Origin: Nocardioides sp. URHA0032
GTDB taxonomy: Bacteria; Actinomycetota; Actinomycetes; Propionibacteriales; Nocardioidaceae
Direction of reading: 5' to 3'
DNA length: 64,000 bases
NCBI RefSeq assembly: GCF_000620645.1
Contig: NZ_JIAV01000021.1
Coordinates: 62,001-126,000, forward strand
Shown: positions 17,284 through 25,779 of the stretch, piece by piece
Layout: the number at the start of each line of letters is the position of its first letter
Numbering within the stretch: position 1 is the first letter of the stretch
Translations under genes and position numbers: made by a program
The notes under the pieces: generated by a model
The model's input: only the letters and a program-made list of their open reading frames with translations
Databases searched by the model: none
What the model was told of the DNA's origin: nothing

Positions 17284-18087
17284 ATGGACGGCCTGCTGAG
17301 CATCGGCGACTTCTCGCGGATGACGTTCCTGACCGTGAAGGCGCTGCGCCACTACCACGACGTAGGGCTGCTCGAGCCCGCGCGGATCGACGCGCACACC
17401 GGCTACCGCTTCTACCGGGCCGAGCAGGTCGCGCCGGCCCGGCTGATCCGTCGGCTGCGCGACCTCGACCTGCCCGTCGACGACGTGCGCCTGGTGCTCG
17501 CGGCGCCCGACGAGACGTCGCGGAACGCGGTGATCGTCGCCCACCTGGACCGGATGAGCCGCCAGCTGCGCGAGACCCAGGACACCGTCGACTCGCTTCG
17601 CCGGATGCTGTCCGCGGACGACGAGATCCCCGTCTCCTACCGCGACGAGTCGGCGACGACGGTGCTCGCGATCCGCGGCCACGTCGACGGGGACACGGTC
17701 GTCACCTGGTGGATGGAGGCGTTCACCGAGCTGCATCGGCTGCTGCGCGCGTCGGGCGTGGGGCGGACCGGCCCGGACGGCGCGACCTTCCCGACGGAGT
17801 TCTTCACCGACGGCGTCTCGGAGCTGGTCGCGTTCGTCCCGGTCGCCTCCGTGCCGCCGCTGCCCGGGCGGGTGGAGGCGATCCGGAGGCCGGCAGGACG
17901 GTACGCCGTCGCGACGTACGACGGACCGATGGTGGACCTCGACGGCGCGTACTCCGCGGTCGGTCGCAGGGTGACCGAGGAGGCGCTGTCCGCGGACGGG
18001 CCGGTCGTGGAGCGGTACCTGCCGCTCGGCGACGAGGATGATCTCATCAACCACGTGACGGAGGTCTGCTGGCCGGTTTGTCCCTAG
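17284..18087 (+). CDS. MerR-family regulator with GyrI-like ligand domain
   Basis: A 267-residue BmrR/TipA-like regulator. The N-terminal winged helix reads LSIGDFSRMTFLTVKALRHY, followed by HTGYRFYRAEQ and a dimerisation coiled coil (about 75-118, HLDRMSRQLRETQDTVDSLRRML); residues 125-267 form a GyrI-like effector-binding domain with the late motif VERYLPLGDEDD. It is expected to bind hydrophobic or cationic drugs and activate the divergent efflux gene. The two dyads in 19-bp spacers between the genes support this and autoregulation. Probably leaderless (CAGGCT plus seven bases). Confidence 0.88.
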   Translation: MDGLLSIGDFSRMTFLTVKALRHYHDVGLLEPARIDAHTGYRFYRAEQVAPARLIRRLRDLDLPVDDVRLVLAAPDETSRNAVIVAHLDRMSRQLRETQDTVDSLRRMLSADDEIPVSYRDESATTVLAIRGHVDGDTVVTWWMEAFTELHRLLRASGVGRTGPDGATFPTEFFTDGVSELVAFVPVASVPPLPGRVEAIRRPAGRYAVATYDGPMVDLDGAYSAVGRRVTEEALSADGPVVERYLPLGDEDDLINHVTEVCWPVCP

Positions 18088-18096
18088 TCTTCGGGG

Positions 18097-18588
18097 ATGG
18101 GCATCGCCAGCGGTCCGATCAGCCAGGTCGCGTGGGTGACCGACGACCTCCACGCGACCGAGCGGCTGCTCTCGGAGCAGTTCGGGGTCGGCGCATGGAC
18201 CCGGATCCCGGACGTCGTCTTCGGGCCGGACACCACGACGCTGCGGGGGGAGCCCGTCGAGATGGTGCTGCACGTGTCGCTCGGGTACGCCGGTGACCTC
18301 CAGCTCGAACTGATCCAGCCGGTCAGCGGGCCCGGCATCCACCGTGAGTTCCTCGACGCCCACGGCCCCGGCCTGCACCACGTCTGCTTCGAGGTCGACG
18401 ACGTCCCGGCCGCGTGCGCGGCCGCCGACGCCGCGGGCGTCCCGGTGCTGATGCGCGGCTCGATGATGGACGGCGAGATCGAGTTCGCGTACGTCGACGG
18501 CTCCGCCGGCGGGGCGCCGTACGTCGAGCTGGCCCGGATCGGCCCGCAGATGCGGACGTACTACGACACGATCAGGAGCGCCGGGTGA
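18097..18588 (+). CDS. VOC/glyoxalase-fold protein
   Basis: A 163-residue VOC-superfamily protein with two beta-alpha-beta repeats: ISQVAWVTDDLHATERLL (first metal ligand side), LQLELIQPVSGPGIHREFL and LHHVCFEVDDVPAACAAA, ending in GGAPYVELARIGP. It resembles glyoxalase-like/epimerase-like proteins next to SDRs, but the reaction cannot be named. TAGTCT (18085-18090) lies six bases before the ATG. Overlaps the following SDR gene by four bases (GTGA), forming an SDR-MarR-MmcQ string. Confidence 0.82.
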   Translation: MGIASGPISQVAWVTDDLHATERLLSEQFGVGAWTRIPDVVFGPDTTTLRGEPVEMVLHVSLGYAGDLQLELIQPVSGPGIHREFLDAHGPGLHHVCFEVDDVPAACAAADAAGVPVLMRGSMMDGEIEFAYVDGSAGGAPYVELARIGPQMRTYYDTIRSAG

Positions 18589-19400
18589 AGGTCGCGCTGG
18601 TCACCGGAGCCGGCGACCGCTCGATCGGCGCCGCGACCGCAGGCGCGCTGCGGGCCCGCGGGTTCCGCGTCCTCACCACCACCCGCTCCTGCCCGATCAC
18701 GGCCGACCACCACCCGCTCGACCTGGCCGACGCCGGGTCCGTGGCACGGCTCGCCGCCTGGGTCCCCGAGCGGCTGGACCTCCTGGTCAACAACGCGGGC
18801 ATCCACCTCGACCTGCGCTCGAGGTGGACCGAGCCCCAGCTCGTCGACGGCCACGAGGTGCACTGGCGCACCAACTACCTCGGCACCGCCCAGCTCACCC
18901 GCCTGCTCCTCGACAACCTCCTCGAGTCCGGCGACGCGCGGGTCGTCAACGTGGTCTCCAAGCTGCACGACCGCGGCCGCAACGAGTGGCTGGTCGCCCC
19001 GGTGGCGCCGTACGACTCGTGGGCGGCGTACGGCACCTCCAAGCTCGCGCTCGTCCACGAGGCCGCCGAGATCGAGCGGAGGTACGGCGGTGTCGGGGTG
19101 CACGGCTACTCGCTGCATCCCGGCTCGGTCTACACCCGGATCGCGGACCGTGGCCTCGAGACCGCGCCGGTGCTGGGGAGGCTGCGCAGGCTCGCGGCTC
19201 CGATCGAGCGCCGCACCCTGCTCACTCCGGAGGTCGGAGCCCGCACCACGGTCTTCTGCGCCACGTCGCCGGACGCGCGGCCCGGGGGATACCACCGGCG
19301 CGAGGCCCCGGCCGAGCCGTCCGCTGACGCGCAGGACGCCGCCGTCGCCGCGAAGCTCTGGGACGAGACGTCGGCGTGGACGGCTAGCCTCCTGACGTGA
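18585..19400 (+). CDS. Short-chain dehydrogenase/reductase
   Basis: A 271-residue NAD(P)-dependent oxidoreductase. The cofactor motif is a variant, TGAGDRSIGAATA; NNAG (LDLLVNNAGIHLDL) and the catalytic YGTSK are intact, and HPGSVYTRIADRGL follows in the usual place. GTG 18585 has AGGAG six bases upstream and overlaps the VOC stop. The layout resembles retinol-dehydrogenase-like SDRs. Its stop overlaps the MarR start by four bases, so all three genes are coupled. Substrate unknown. Confidence 0.87.
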   Translation: MKVALVTGAGDRSIGAATAGALRARGFRVLTTTRSCPITADHHPLDLADAGSVARLAAWVPERLDLLVNNAGIHLDLRSRWTEPQLVDGHEVHWRTNYLGTAQLTRLLLDNLLESGDARVVNVVSKLHDRGRNEWLVAPVAPYDSWAAYGTSKLALVHEAAEIERRYGGVGVHGYSLHPGSVYTRIADRGLETAPVLGRLRRLAAPIERRTLLTPEVGARTTVFCATSPDARPGGYHRREAPAEPSADAQDAAVAAKLWDETSAWTASLLT

Positions 19401-19885
19401 CCCTGCCGTTCGACCCCATCGACGAAGCCGCACGTCAGTGGGGCACCCACTGGGACCGGGTGCCGGCCATGCACGCCGTCACGTCGCTCATGCGCGTGCA
19501 GCAGCTCGTCATCGGCCGCCTCGATGCGATCCTCAGGCCGCACGGCCTGACGTTCGCGCGCTACGAGGCGCTGGTGCTGCTGGTCTTCTCGTCGCGCGGA
19601 TCGTTGCCGCTCGGGAAGATGGGGGAGCGGCTGCAGGTGCACCCCACGTCGATCACCTCGATCATCCGGCGCCTCGAGGCCGCCGGGCTGGTCGAGCGGC
19701 GGGCGCACCCCGACGACGGCCGCGCGGTGCTCGCCGAGATCACCGACCGCGGCCGCGAGCTGGTGGAGGCGGCGACGAAGGACCTGGTCGCCGCCGACTT
19801 CGCCCTCGGCTCGCTGACCGACCGCGACCTCCGGTCGCTCTCCGACCTGCTCCGCCCCATCCGCAAGGCCGCCGGGGACTACTAG
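19397..19885 (+). CDS. MarR-family transcriptional regulator
   Basis: A 162-residue winged-helix dimer. Core features are LTFARYEALVLL, LPLGKMGERLQVHPTSIT (helix-turn-helix), IIRRLEAAGLVERRAHPDDGR (recognition wing) and a C-terminal dimer helix. GTG 19397 overlaps the SDR stop (GTGA), yet a perfect TAGCCT box lies six bases upstream (19385-19390), so it may be made both from the operon message and from its own leaderless transcript. Likely regulates the neighbouring oxidoreductase genes. Confidence 0.88.
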   Translation: MTLPFDPIDEAARQWGTHWDRVPAMHAVTSLMRVQQLVIGRLDAILRPHGLTFARYEALVLLVFSSRGSLPLGKMGERLQVHPTSITSIIRRLEAAGLVERRAHPDDGRAVLAEITDRGRELVEAATKDLVAADFALGSLTDRDLRSLSDLLRPIRKAAGDY

Positions 19886-19887
19886 CC

Positions 19888-20439
19888 GTGACCACCGCCG
19901 ACGACGTACGCCGGGTCGGCCTCGCCCTGCCCCGGACCTACGAGTTCTTCACCGGCGGCCGCGCCAAGCTCAAGGTCCGCCAGATCGTGTTCGTCGGGTT
20001 CTCCCAGGACGAGGCCGACATGGGGTTCGGCTACCCGAAGGACGCCCGCGACGGGCTGGTCGCGTCCGACCCCGAGACGTTCTTCCTGCCGCCGGCGCGC
20101 GACCTGCGCTACCAGTGGGTGTGCGCCCACCTGGACCGCCTGCACGCCGAGGAGATGCGCGAGCTGGTCACCGACGCGTGGCGGATGTGCACGCCGAAGA
20201 TGCTCCACGACCTGCCCGAGATGTCACCGCCGACGGCGGCCGCGTGGAACGCGATGGACTCGGGCGACTGGGGCGGGCTGCGCGAGCTGCTCCATCCGTA
20301 CCTGCACTTCGCGGACGGAGACGTCGTCCTGCGCGGCAGGACGAAGGTGCTCGCGCATCTGCGCGAGCACCCCGTCCCGCGCCCACCCTCCCGGACCGAG
20401 GTCCGGGAGGGACAGGTGTACCGCTGGTTCGGTCAGTGA
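19888..20439 (+). CDS. MmcQ/YjbR-like protein with C-terminal SnoaL-like segment
   Basis: A 183-residue protein. Residues 1-110 match the MmcQ/YjbR fold (DDVRRVGLALPRTYEFF, VRQIVFVGFS, YQWVCAHLDRLHAEEMRELV). The remaining 70 residues (AWNAMDSGDWGGLRELLHP, HFADGDVVLRGRTKVLAHL) look like the first half of a SnoaL/NTF2-like domain, which is unusual for MmcQ. GTG 19888 follows the MarR stop by two bases. The end overlaps the convergent peptidase gene by seven bases. Function unknown. Confidence 0.75.
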   Translation: MTTADDVRRVGLALPRTYEFFTGGRAKLKVRQIVFVGFSQDEADMGFGYPKDARDGLVASDPETFFLPPARDLRYQWVCAHLDRLHAEEMRELVTDAWRMCTPKMLHDLPEMSPPTAAAWNAMDSGDWGGLRELLHPYLHFADGDVVLRGRTKVLAHLREHPVPRPPSRTEVREGQVYRWFGQ

Positions 20440-23228
20440 CCGAGGACGGCCTCCTGGGCGTTGACCACCCCGTAGCCGTCGACGGCGGACCAGCCCTGAC
20501 CGAGCTTGTTCACGAACCGGCCCGTGAAGGTCTTGCCGTTCACGAGCGTCACCTTGAAGACCATGCCGCGGGTCTCCTTCTTGCCGCTCGGGATCGAGAA
20601 CGCGCCGCCCAGCTCGTCGGCGTTGTTGCCCTCGATCGCCGGCAGGTCCGGCGCCCACAGCGCGGCGTCACGGTCGACGCCGAAGCCGAAGGACTGGCCC
20701 TTCCTGAGCTGCTTCCCGAACTTGACCGTCATGTTCTGGAAGACGCCCTTGGTCAGGCCCTTGAACCGGCCCGAGAACGAGGCCTTGATGCTGCCCCGCT
20801 GGATGCCGTGTGCCTGACCGACCGTGAACGGGAAGCCGCCGTCCCGGAACAGCTCCGGCTGGCCGAGGTGCCGCGGGTCGAACACGATGCCCTTGAGCGA
20901 GGTCGGGCTGGCCGTCTCGCCGAGGAACTGTATCGACGCGATCGGCTGCTTGCCCGAGTAGCTGACCCGGAAGAAGTTCCGGTCGGCCAGTGAGCCGGGC
21001 GTCGCGTTCCGTTCGTCACTGGAGCTGCCGACGGCCATGATCTTCAGGCCGTGCGCGGAGCCGCTCGACCGGAACGGGTCGAGGTCGTGGCCGAACGTGC
21101 TGTGCTCCAGGCGGGTCCGGACCTGGGCGGGGGCCATCGACCCCGGCCCGCCGGCCTTCTGGATCATCAGCGCCGCGATGGCTGCCGCGTGCGGTGCCGA
21201 GGCGCTCGTGCCGCCGAAGTTCGGGAAGTCGTCGCTGTCCCGCAGGTCGTCGGCGACGAAGAACGTCGTGTTGCCGCGGTCGGTCGCGGAGATCTCCGGC
21301 TTCATCCGGGTCTTCGGGGTGTCGTACCGGTTGCCCTGCGAGTCGAAGTACATCTTCAGCTTGCCGCCGGGCGAGGTGTACGGCTCGGGCAGGAACGCCT
21401 TGAACGGGTCATAGGCGCCCACGCCGATCGCGCCGGCCGCCGTCGGGTGGCCGAAGGTCGCCGGAGCGGACGGGTCGAAGTACTCCGACACGTAGATGTC
21501 GCCGTTCAGGATCAGGCGCAGGTGCGACACCTGGGCCGGGCCCGGGGTCGCGTCGGCGATCACGAGCTGGAGGTCCGGGACGCCGCTGATCGGCAGCACC
21601 TCGGCCGGCTGCCCGGTGAGCGTGTTGTCGTCGCCGAGCACGCCGTAGTAGGTGCCGTCGGGCGCGAAGGCGAGGACGTTGAAGTCGGTCGTCACGTTCG
21701 ACGGGGCCAGGATCGGCTGCACCTTGACGGTGAAGTCGCCCTCGTCGCCGCTGAACCCGGAGATCTTGATCGTGTACTCGCCGGCCTGGTCCAGCGTCGT
21801 CGACAGCTTCTCGGGCGACGAGCCGGTGTCGATCGGGCCCACCTCGGTGCCGTCCGGCTTGACCAGGTCGAGGATCAGGTCGGTGGTGCCCGACGGGATG
21901 GCGTCGGTCGTGACCAGCACCTGCTTGCCGAGCTGGTCGGCGGTCGGGGTGAAGTGGAACACCTCGACGTCGTCGGGCGAGGTCAGCTCGCCGGTGCGCT
22001 CGAAGTAGGGATCGCCCAGGTCCGCGCCGTCGGCGTCGACCGGGTCGTTCCACTGGAGGTCGTACAGGCCGCCGGCCGCACCGAGGGCGAAGTCCTGCGC
22101 GATGTCCGTGCCGGCGCCGGGGTCCATGTCCTGGAGGCCGCCGGCGTACAGGGCCGGGTCGACGCCGCTGAAGTCCAGGTTGGTGTTCTTGAGGCCCTTG
22201 GCCTTGGAGACCAGGTTGACCTTGCCGTCCCACGCACCGTGGTCGCCCGCGTTGCCCGAGGACGAGAAGTAGCTGACGCCCTGCGCCGCGACGTCGTCGA
22301 CAGCGTCGCCGATCAGGCCGTCTGAGAAGAACGGCTCGTCGAAGTAGCTGACGTCGTCGACGATCACGTCGGCCCCACACGGGCCGGCCGGATCGGCGAG
22401 TGCGCGGATGTTGTCCGCGAAGCCCTGGTCCCCGCTGAAGGCCGTGGCGAAGCAGAGCTTCGCGTCCGGCGCGACGTCGTGGACGATCTGCAGCATGCCG
22501 CGACCCTCGTCGGTGTCGGTGTCGGGGCTGTCGCCGTCCTGGATGACGACGACGGGCTGCGAGTTCTGCGGGTTCCCGGTGCCGGGCAGGTCGCCCGACG
22601 CGATGTCGTCGTCCGCGTGGATCGTCAGCGGGTCACCGAAGACGTCGTTGTTCGCGCTGTCGTAGGAGTCCGAGAGCACACCGACCGTCATGCCCTGGCC
22701 GCGCACGCCCTTGGCCAGCACCTTGTCGATGCGCTGGAACTTCACGCCCTGCGAGGTCGTCGAGCCCACATGGGTGATCGGCCTCAGCTCCTGCACCAGG
22801 GTGCCGGTGTCGTCGAGTGCCGCGAGGGACTTCATCGCCGACAGCGGCGCGAAGCCCTCGAGCGTGCCGACCTGCTTGTTGGTCGAGGTGACCACGAGGC
22901 CGAGCTTCTCGGCCTGCTTGCGGTACGCCGCGCGGTCCGTCCCGGCCTGCGGGGTCAGGTTGACCATGACCCGGCCCTGGTCGTCCCGGATGGACAGCGA
23001 GCCCTGGTCGACCCGAAGGCCGCTGCTACCTACCCGTGCCTTGCCCGAGCCACTGCTGGCGACCAACCGCCCGAGCCCGTTGCCGAGCGAGCGGTCGACC
23101 GACTTGCTGAACCCGTTGGCCGTGGGACGCGCGTCCGGCGGCGCCGACCCTTCGGCCGGGTTCAGCAGGGTGAGTCCGCAGACGACAGCGACCGAAGCCG
23201 CCACCGCCAGGGATCTACGTGTTCTCAT
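20433..23228 (-). CDS. Secreted S8-like peptidase with atypical active site
   Basis: A 931-residue exported protein: signal peptide (MRTRRSLAVAASVAVVCGL), propeptide to about 175, then a subtilase core with Asp187 in TVGVLSDSYDS, Asn326 in SSSGNAGDHG and Ser675 in GGTSASAPHAAA. The usual GHGTHVAG is absent; at that position stands DTDEGRGMLQIVHDVAPDA (Glu241), suggesting a Glu-containing, sedolisin-like triad. About 270 residues (340-610), including a pre-peptidase-type beta domain, are inserted between Asn326 and Ser675. The C-terminal 200 residues are beta-rich. GGGAGG lies eight bases before the ATG. Divergent from the mutase gene. Confidence 0.82.
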   Translation of the reverse strand: MRTRRSLAVAASVAVVCGLTLLNPAEGSAPPDARPTANGFSKSVDRSLGNGLGRLVASSGSGKARVGSSGLRVDQGSLSIRDDQGRVMVNLTPQAGTDRAAYRKQAEKLGLVVTSTNKQVGTLEGFAPLSAMKSLAALDDTGTLVQELRPITHVGSTTSQGVKFQRIDKVLAKGVRGQGMTVGVLSDSYDSANNDVFGDPLTIHADDDIASGDLPGTGNPQNSQPVVVIQDGDSPDTDTDEGRGMLQIVHDVAPDAKLCFATAFSGDQGFADNIRALADPAGPCGADVIVDDVSYFDEPFFSDGLIGDAVDDVAAQGVSYFSSSGNAGDHGAWDGKVNLVSKAKGLKNTNLDFSGVDPALYAGGLQDMDPGAGTDIAQDFALGAAGGLYDLQWNDPVDADGADLGDPYFERTGELTSPDDVEVFHFTPTADQLGKQVLVTTDAIPSGTTDLILDLVKPDGTEVGPIDTGSSPEKLSTTLDQAGEYTIKISGFSGDEGDFTVKVQPILAPSNVTTDFNVLAFAPDGTYYGVLGDDNTLTGQPAEVLPISGVPDLQLVIADATPGPAQVSHLRLILNGDIYVSEYFDPSAPATFGHPTAAGAIGVGAYDPFKAFLPEPYTSPGGKLKMYFDSQGNRYDTPKTRMKPEISATDRGNTTFFVADDLRDSDDFPNFGGTSASAPHAAAIAALMIQKAGGPGSMAPAQVRTRLEHSTFGHDLDPFRSSGSAHGLKIMAVGSSSDERNATPGSLADRNFFRVSYSGKQPIASIQFLGETASPTSLKGIVFDPRHLGQPELFRDGGFPFTVGQAHGIQRGSIKASFSGRFKGLTKGVFQNMTVKFGKQLRKGQSFGFGVDRDAALWAPDLPAIEGNNADELGGAFSIPSGKKETRGMVFKVTLVNGKTFTGRFVNKLGQGWSAVDGYGVVNAQEAVLGH

Positions 23229-23308
23229 CGAGATGCCTCCCGTTTACGTGATGTGGCTAACACCTGCAGCCGCGAGCACCCTACGTCGGACCTGGCCGTG
23301 TGGAACGG

Positions 23309-23328
23309 ATAGTTGGATGTCCTACTAT
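23309..23328. promoter_or_regulatory. 20-bp dyad operator overlapping the mutase -10 box
   Basis: ATAGTTGGAT / GTCCTACTAT, an inverted repeat with 8 of 10 positions matching, whose right end is the TACTAT -10 element (23323-23328); the mutase ATG is seven bases further. Size, AT-rich ends and position suit a TetR-family repressor site. No candidate repressor gene is adjacent. Confidence 0.5.
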
Positions 23329-23335
23329 TTCTCTC

Positions 23336-25018
23336 ATGAGCGCACGCGACCGCTGGCAGGCCCGCTACGAGAAGTCCCGCGTCCGGGAGGCCGACTTCAC
23401 CACCCTGAGCGGAGTCCCCGTCGAGCCGGCGTACGGCGCCGAGGACTCGGAGTGGCCCGGCGAGTTCCCGTTCACGCGGGGGCTCTACCCGACCGGCTAC
23501 CGCGGGCGGACCTGGACGATCCGGCAGTTCGCCGGCTTCGGCAACGCCCAGCAGACCAACGAGCGGTACCGGATGATCCTCGGCCGCGGTGGGGGCGGGC
23601 TCTCGGTCGCGTTCGACATGCCGACGCTGATGGGCCGCGACTCCGACGACCCGAAGTCGCTCGGCGAGGTCGGCCACTGCGGCGTCGCGATCGACTCCGT
23701 CGCGGACATGGAGATCCTCTTCGACGGCATCGACCTCGGCGACGTCACGACCTCGATGACGATCAGCGGCCCCGCCGTTCCCGTGTTCTGCATGATGCTG
23801 GTCGCCGCGGAGCGCGCCGGTGTCGACACCGGGACCCTCAACGGAACGCTCCAGACCGACATCTTCAAGGAGTACATCGCGCAGAAGGAGTGGCTCTTCA
23901 CGCCCGAGCCGCACCTGCGGCTGATCGGCGACCTGATGGAGTACTGCGCGGCGAACATCCCGGCGTACAAGCCGCTGTCGGTCTCCGGGTACCACATCCG
24001 CGAGGCCGGCTCGACCGCGGCGCAGGAGCTGGCGTTCACGCTGGCCGACGGCTTCGGGTACGTCGAGCTGGGTCTCTCGCGCGGCCTCGACGTCGACGTG
24101 TTCGCCCCGGGCCTGTCCTTCTTCTTCGACGCGCACGTGGACTTCTTCGAGGAGATCGCGAAGTTCCGCGCCGCCCGCCGGATCTGGGCGCGCTGGATGC
24201 GTGACGTCTACGGCGCCAAGAGCGAGAAGGCGCAGTGGCTGCGGTTCCACACCCAGACCGCGGGTGTCTCGCTGACCGCCCAGCAGCCGTACAACAACGT
24301 GGTCCGCACCGGCATCGAGGCGCTCTCGGCCGTGCTCGGCGGCACGAACTCGCTGCACACCAACGCGCTCGACGAGACGCTCGCGCTGCCGTCCGAGCAG
24401 GCCGCCGAGATCGCCCTGCGGACCCAGCAGGTGATCATGGAGGAGACCGGCGTCGTGAACGTCGCGGACCCGCTCGGCGGATCGTGGTACGTCGAGGCGC
24501 TCACCGACCGGATCGAGGCCGAGGCGACCGCGATCTTCGACAAGATCCTCGCGATGGGCGGCTCGACGCTCACCTCCGCCCAGCCCGAGAAGATCGCCGA
24601 GGCGGTCCGGAACGGCGACTGGGTCGTCACCCGCGGCCTGCTGCGCGGCATCGAGGAGGGCTGGTTCATGTCCGAGATCGCCGAGGCGGCGTTCCAGTAC
24701 CAGGTCGCGCTCGAGAAGGGCGAGAAGCGGATCGTCGGCGTGAACTGCCACGAGGAGTCCGTCACCCACGACCTCGAGATCCTGCGCGTCTCGCACGAGG
24801 TCGAGGTCGAGCAGGTCCGAGCCCTGTCCGCCCGCCGGCAGGGTCGCGACGAGGCCGCCGTCCGGTCCGCGATCGGCCGGATGGTCGACGCGGCCAGGGC
24901 CGACGAGAACATGATCGAGAGCATGCTGGACGCCTGCCGGGCCGAGGCCACCCTCGGCGAGATCTGCGACGCGCTGCGCGCCGAGTGGGGCGAGTACCGG
25001 GAGCCGGCGCGCTTCTGA
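23336..25018 (+). CDS. icmA: B12-dependent acyl-CoA mutase large subunit, isobutyryl-CoA mutase type
   Basis: A 560-residue TIM-barrel subunit of the methylmalonyl-CoA mutase family; the cobalamin-binding domain (DxHxxG) is absent, as in two-subunit mutases. Compared from memory with MCM (Tyr89, Arg207), the equivalent residues are Phe65 in [10 protein letters not shown] and Gln183 in [11 protein letters not shown], the pair known from isobutyryl-CoA mutase, which swaps n-butyryl- and isobutyryl-CoA. Length agrees with IcmA (about 566). The partner small subunit is not in this window. Start ATG 23336 follows TACTAT by seven bases. MeaB at 14848 is a likely chaperone. Usually auto-annotated as methylmalonyl-CoA mutase. 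Confidence 0.82.
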   Translation: MSARDRWQARYEKSRVREADFTTLSGVPVEPAYGAEDSEWPGEFPFTRGLYPTGYRGRTWTIRQFAGFGNAQQTNERYRMILGRGGGGLSVAFDMPTLMGRDSDDPKSLGEVGHCGVAIDSVADMEILFDGIDLGDVTTSMTISGPAVPVFCMMLVAAERAGVDTGTLNGTLQTDIFKEYIAQKEWLFTPEPHLRLIGDLMEYCAANIPAYKPLSVSGYHIREAGSTAAQELAFTLADGFGYVELGLSRGLDVDVFAPGLSFFFDAHVDFFEEIAKFRAARRIWARWMRDVYGAKSEKAQWLRFHTQTAGVSLTAQQPYNNVVRTGIEALSAVLGGTNSLHTNALDETLALPSEQAAEIALRTQQVIMEETGVVNVADPLGGSWYVEALTDRIEAEATAIFDKILAMGGSTLTSAQPEKIAEAVRNGDWVVTRGLLRGIEEGWFMSEIAEAAFQYQVALEKGEKRIVGVNCHEESVTHDLEILRVSHEVEVEQVRALSARRQGRDEAAVRSAIGRMVDAARADENMIESMLDACRAEATLGEICDALRAEWGEYREPARF

Positions 25019-25033
25019 GCACGTCCATGTGGC

Positions 25034-25747
25034 ATGAGGTTCCTGCTGACGCTCGTGCTCCTGCTGTCACTGACCGCCTGCACCGACGACGGTGACTGGT
25101 GGTCGTCCCCTCCCGACGGCACGCGCTGGGTGGGGTACGACGGCGCGGTCGTCGCCGTACCCGACTGGTGGACGACCGGTGAGACGACGTGCGGCGCGCC
25201 GGTCGAGGACACCGTCTACTTCGACTCCGGTGCGGTCGTCGACTGCGCCGACCCCGACTACGACGCCACCGTCGACGAGGTGTCCAGCCTCGCCGTGCTC
25301 CACCACGACGGCGGGATCGACGAGGACGACCTCGACGGCAGCTGCCAGGAGTGGTTCCGGGGCGTCTGCCGGCGGATGTTCGCCGTCCCGGGCTCGGACG
25401 CCGTCTTCGCGGTGACGATCGACGAGGAGGGGGACGGCGACTTCGAGGAGATCCGCGACTCGGCGCGCGCCCTGCCTGACCGCGTCACGACCGTCCCGCT
25501 CGCGATCGGCGGCGCCGGCGGCTGGACGCCGACCTGGGGCGCGGAGCCCACGGTGGTCCGCGACCTGCGGAGGGCGATCGAGGCGGCCGGGCTCGAGGTC
25601 GAGGTCCAGGTCCTGGACCCGGACCCGAACGGCGACGTCGCCGACCTCGCCCCGGGCTCGCTGCTGGAGGTCCAGCCCGCGCTCGGTGCCCCGGTCGAGT
25701 CCGGGAGCACGGTGAAGGTCACCGTGATGGGGACTTCCGGCCCATGA
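25034..25747 (+). CDS. PASTA-domain lipoprotein
   Basis: A 237-residue exported lipoprotein: signal MRFLLTLVLLLSLTAC with a lipobox LTAC (Cys16), then a Trp/Asp-rich domain of unknown type (about 20-160, with paired cysteines in ETTCGAPV, VVDCADPD, GSCQEWFRGVC that could form disulphides) and a C-terminal PASTA-like domain (about 168-235) that includes LRRAIEAAGLEVEVQVLDP and LLEVQPALGAPVESGSTVKV. PASTA domains bind peptidoglycan or muropeptides. It follows the mutase gene by 15 bases but no functional link is apparent. Confidence 0.78.
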   Translation: MRFLLTLVLLLSLTACTDDGDWWSSPPDGTRWVGYDGAVVAVPDWWTTGETTCGAPVEDTVYFDSGAVVDCADPDYDATVDEVSSLAVLHHDGGIDEDDLDGSCQEWFRGVCRRMFAVPGSDAVFAVTIDEEGDGDFEEIRDSARALPDRVTTVPLAIGGAGGWTPTWGAEPTVVRDLRRAIEAAGLEVEVQVLDPDPNGDVADLAPGSLLEVQPALGAPVESGSTVKVTVMGTSGP

Positions 25748-25779
25748 CCGGCTGACGGCGGGTCTGGTGGAATCGGGGC

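Noticed and set aside
15699..18041. A 780-codon open frame on the plus strand
   Set aside because: Crosses the end of meaB, the whole efflux gene and the merR-type gene in other frames; low-complexity Arg/Gly/Ala text only.
23336..25018. Annotation as methylmalonyl-CoA mutase or ethylmalonyl-CoA mutase
   Set aside because: Substrate-pocket residues are Phe and Gln instead of Tyr and Arg, and the B12 domain found in fused ethylmalonyl-CoA mutases is missing.
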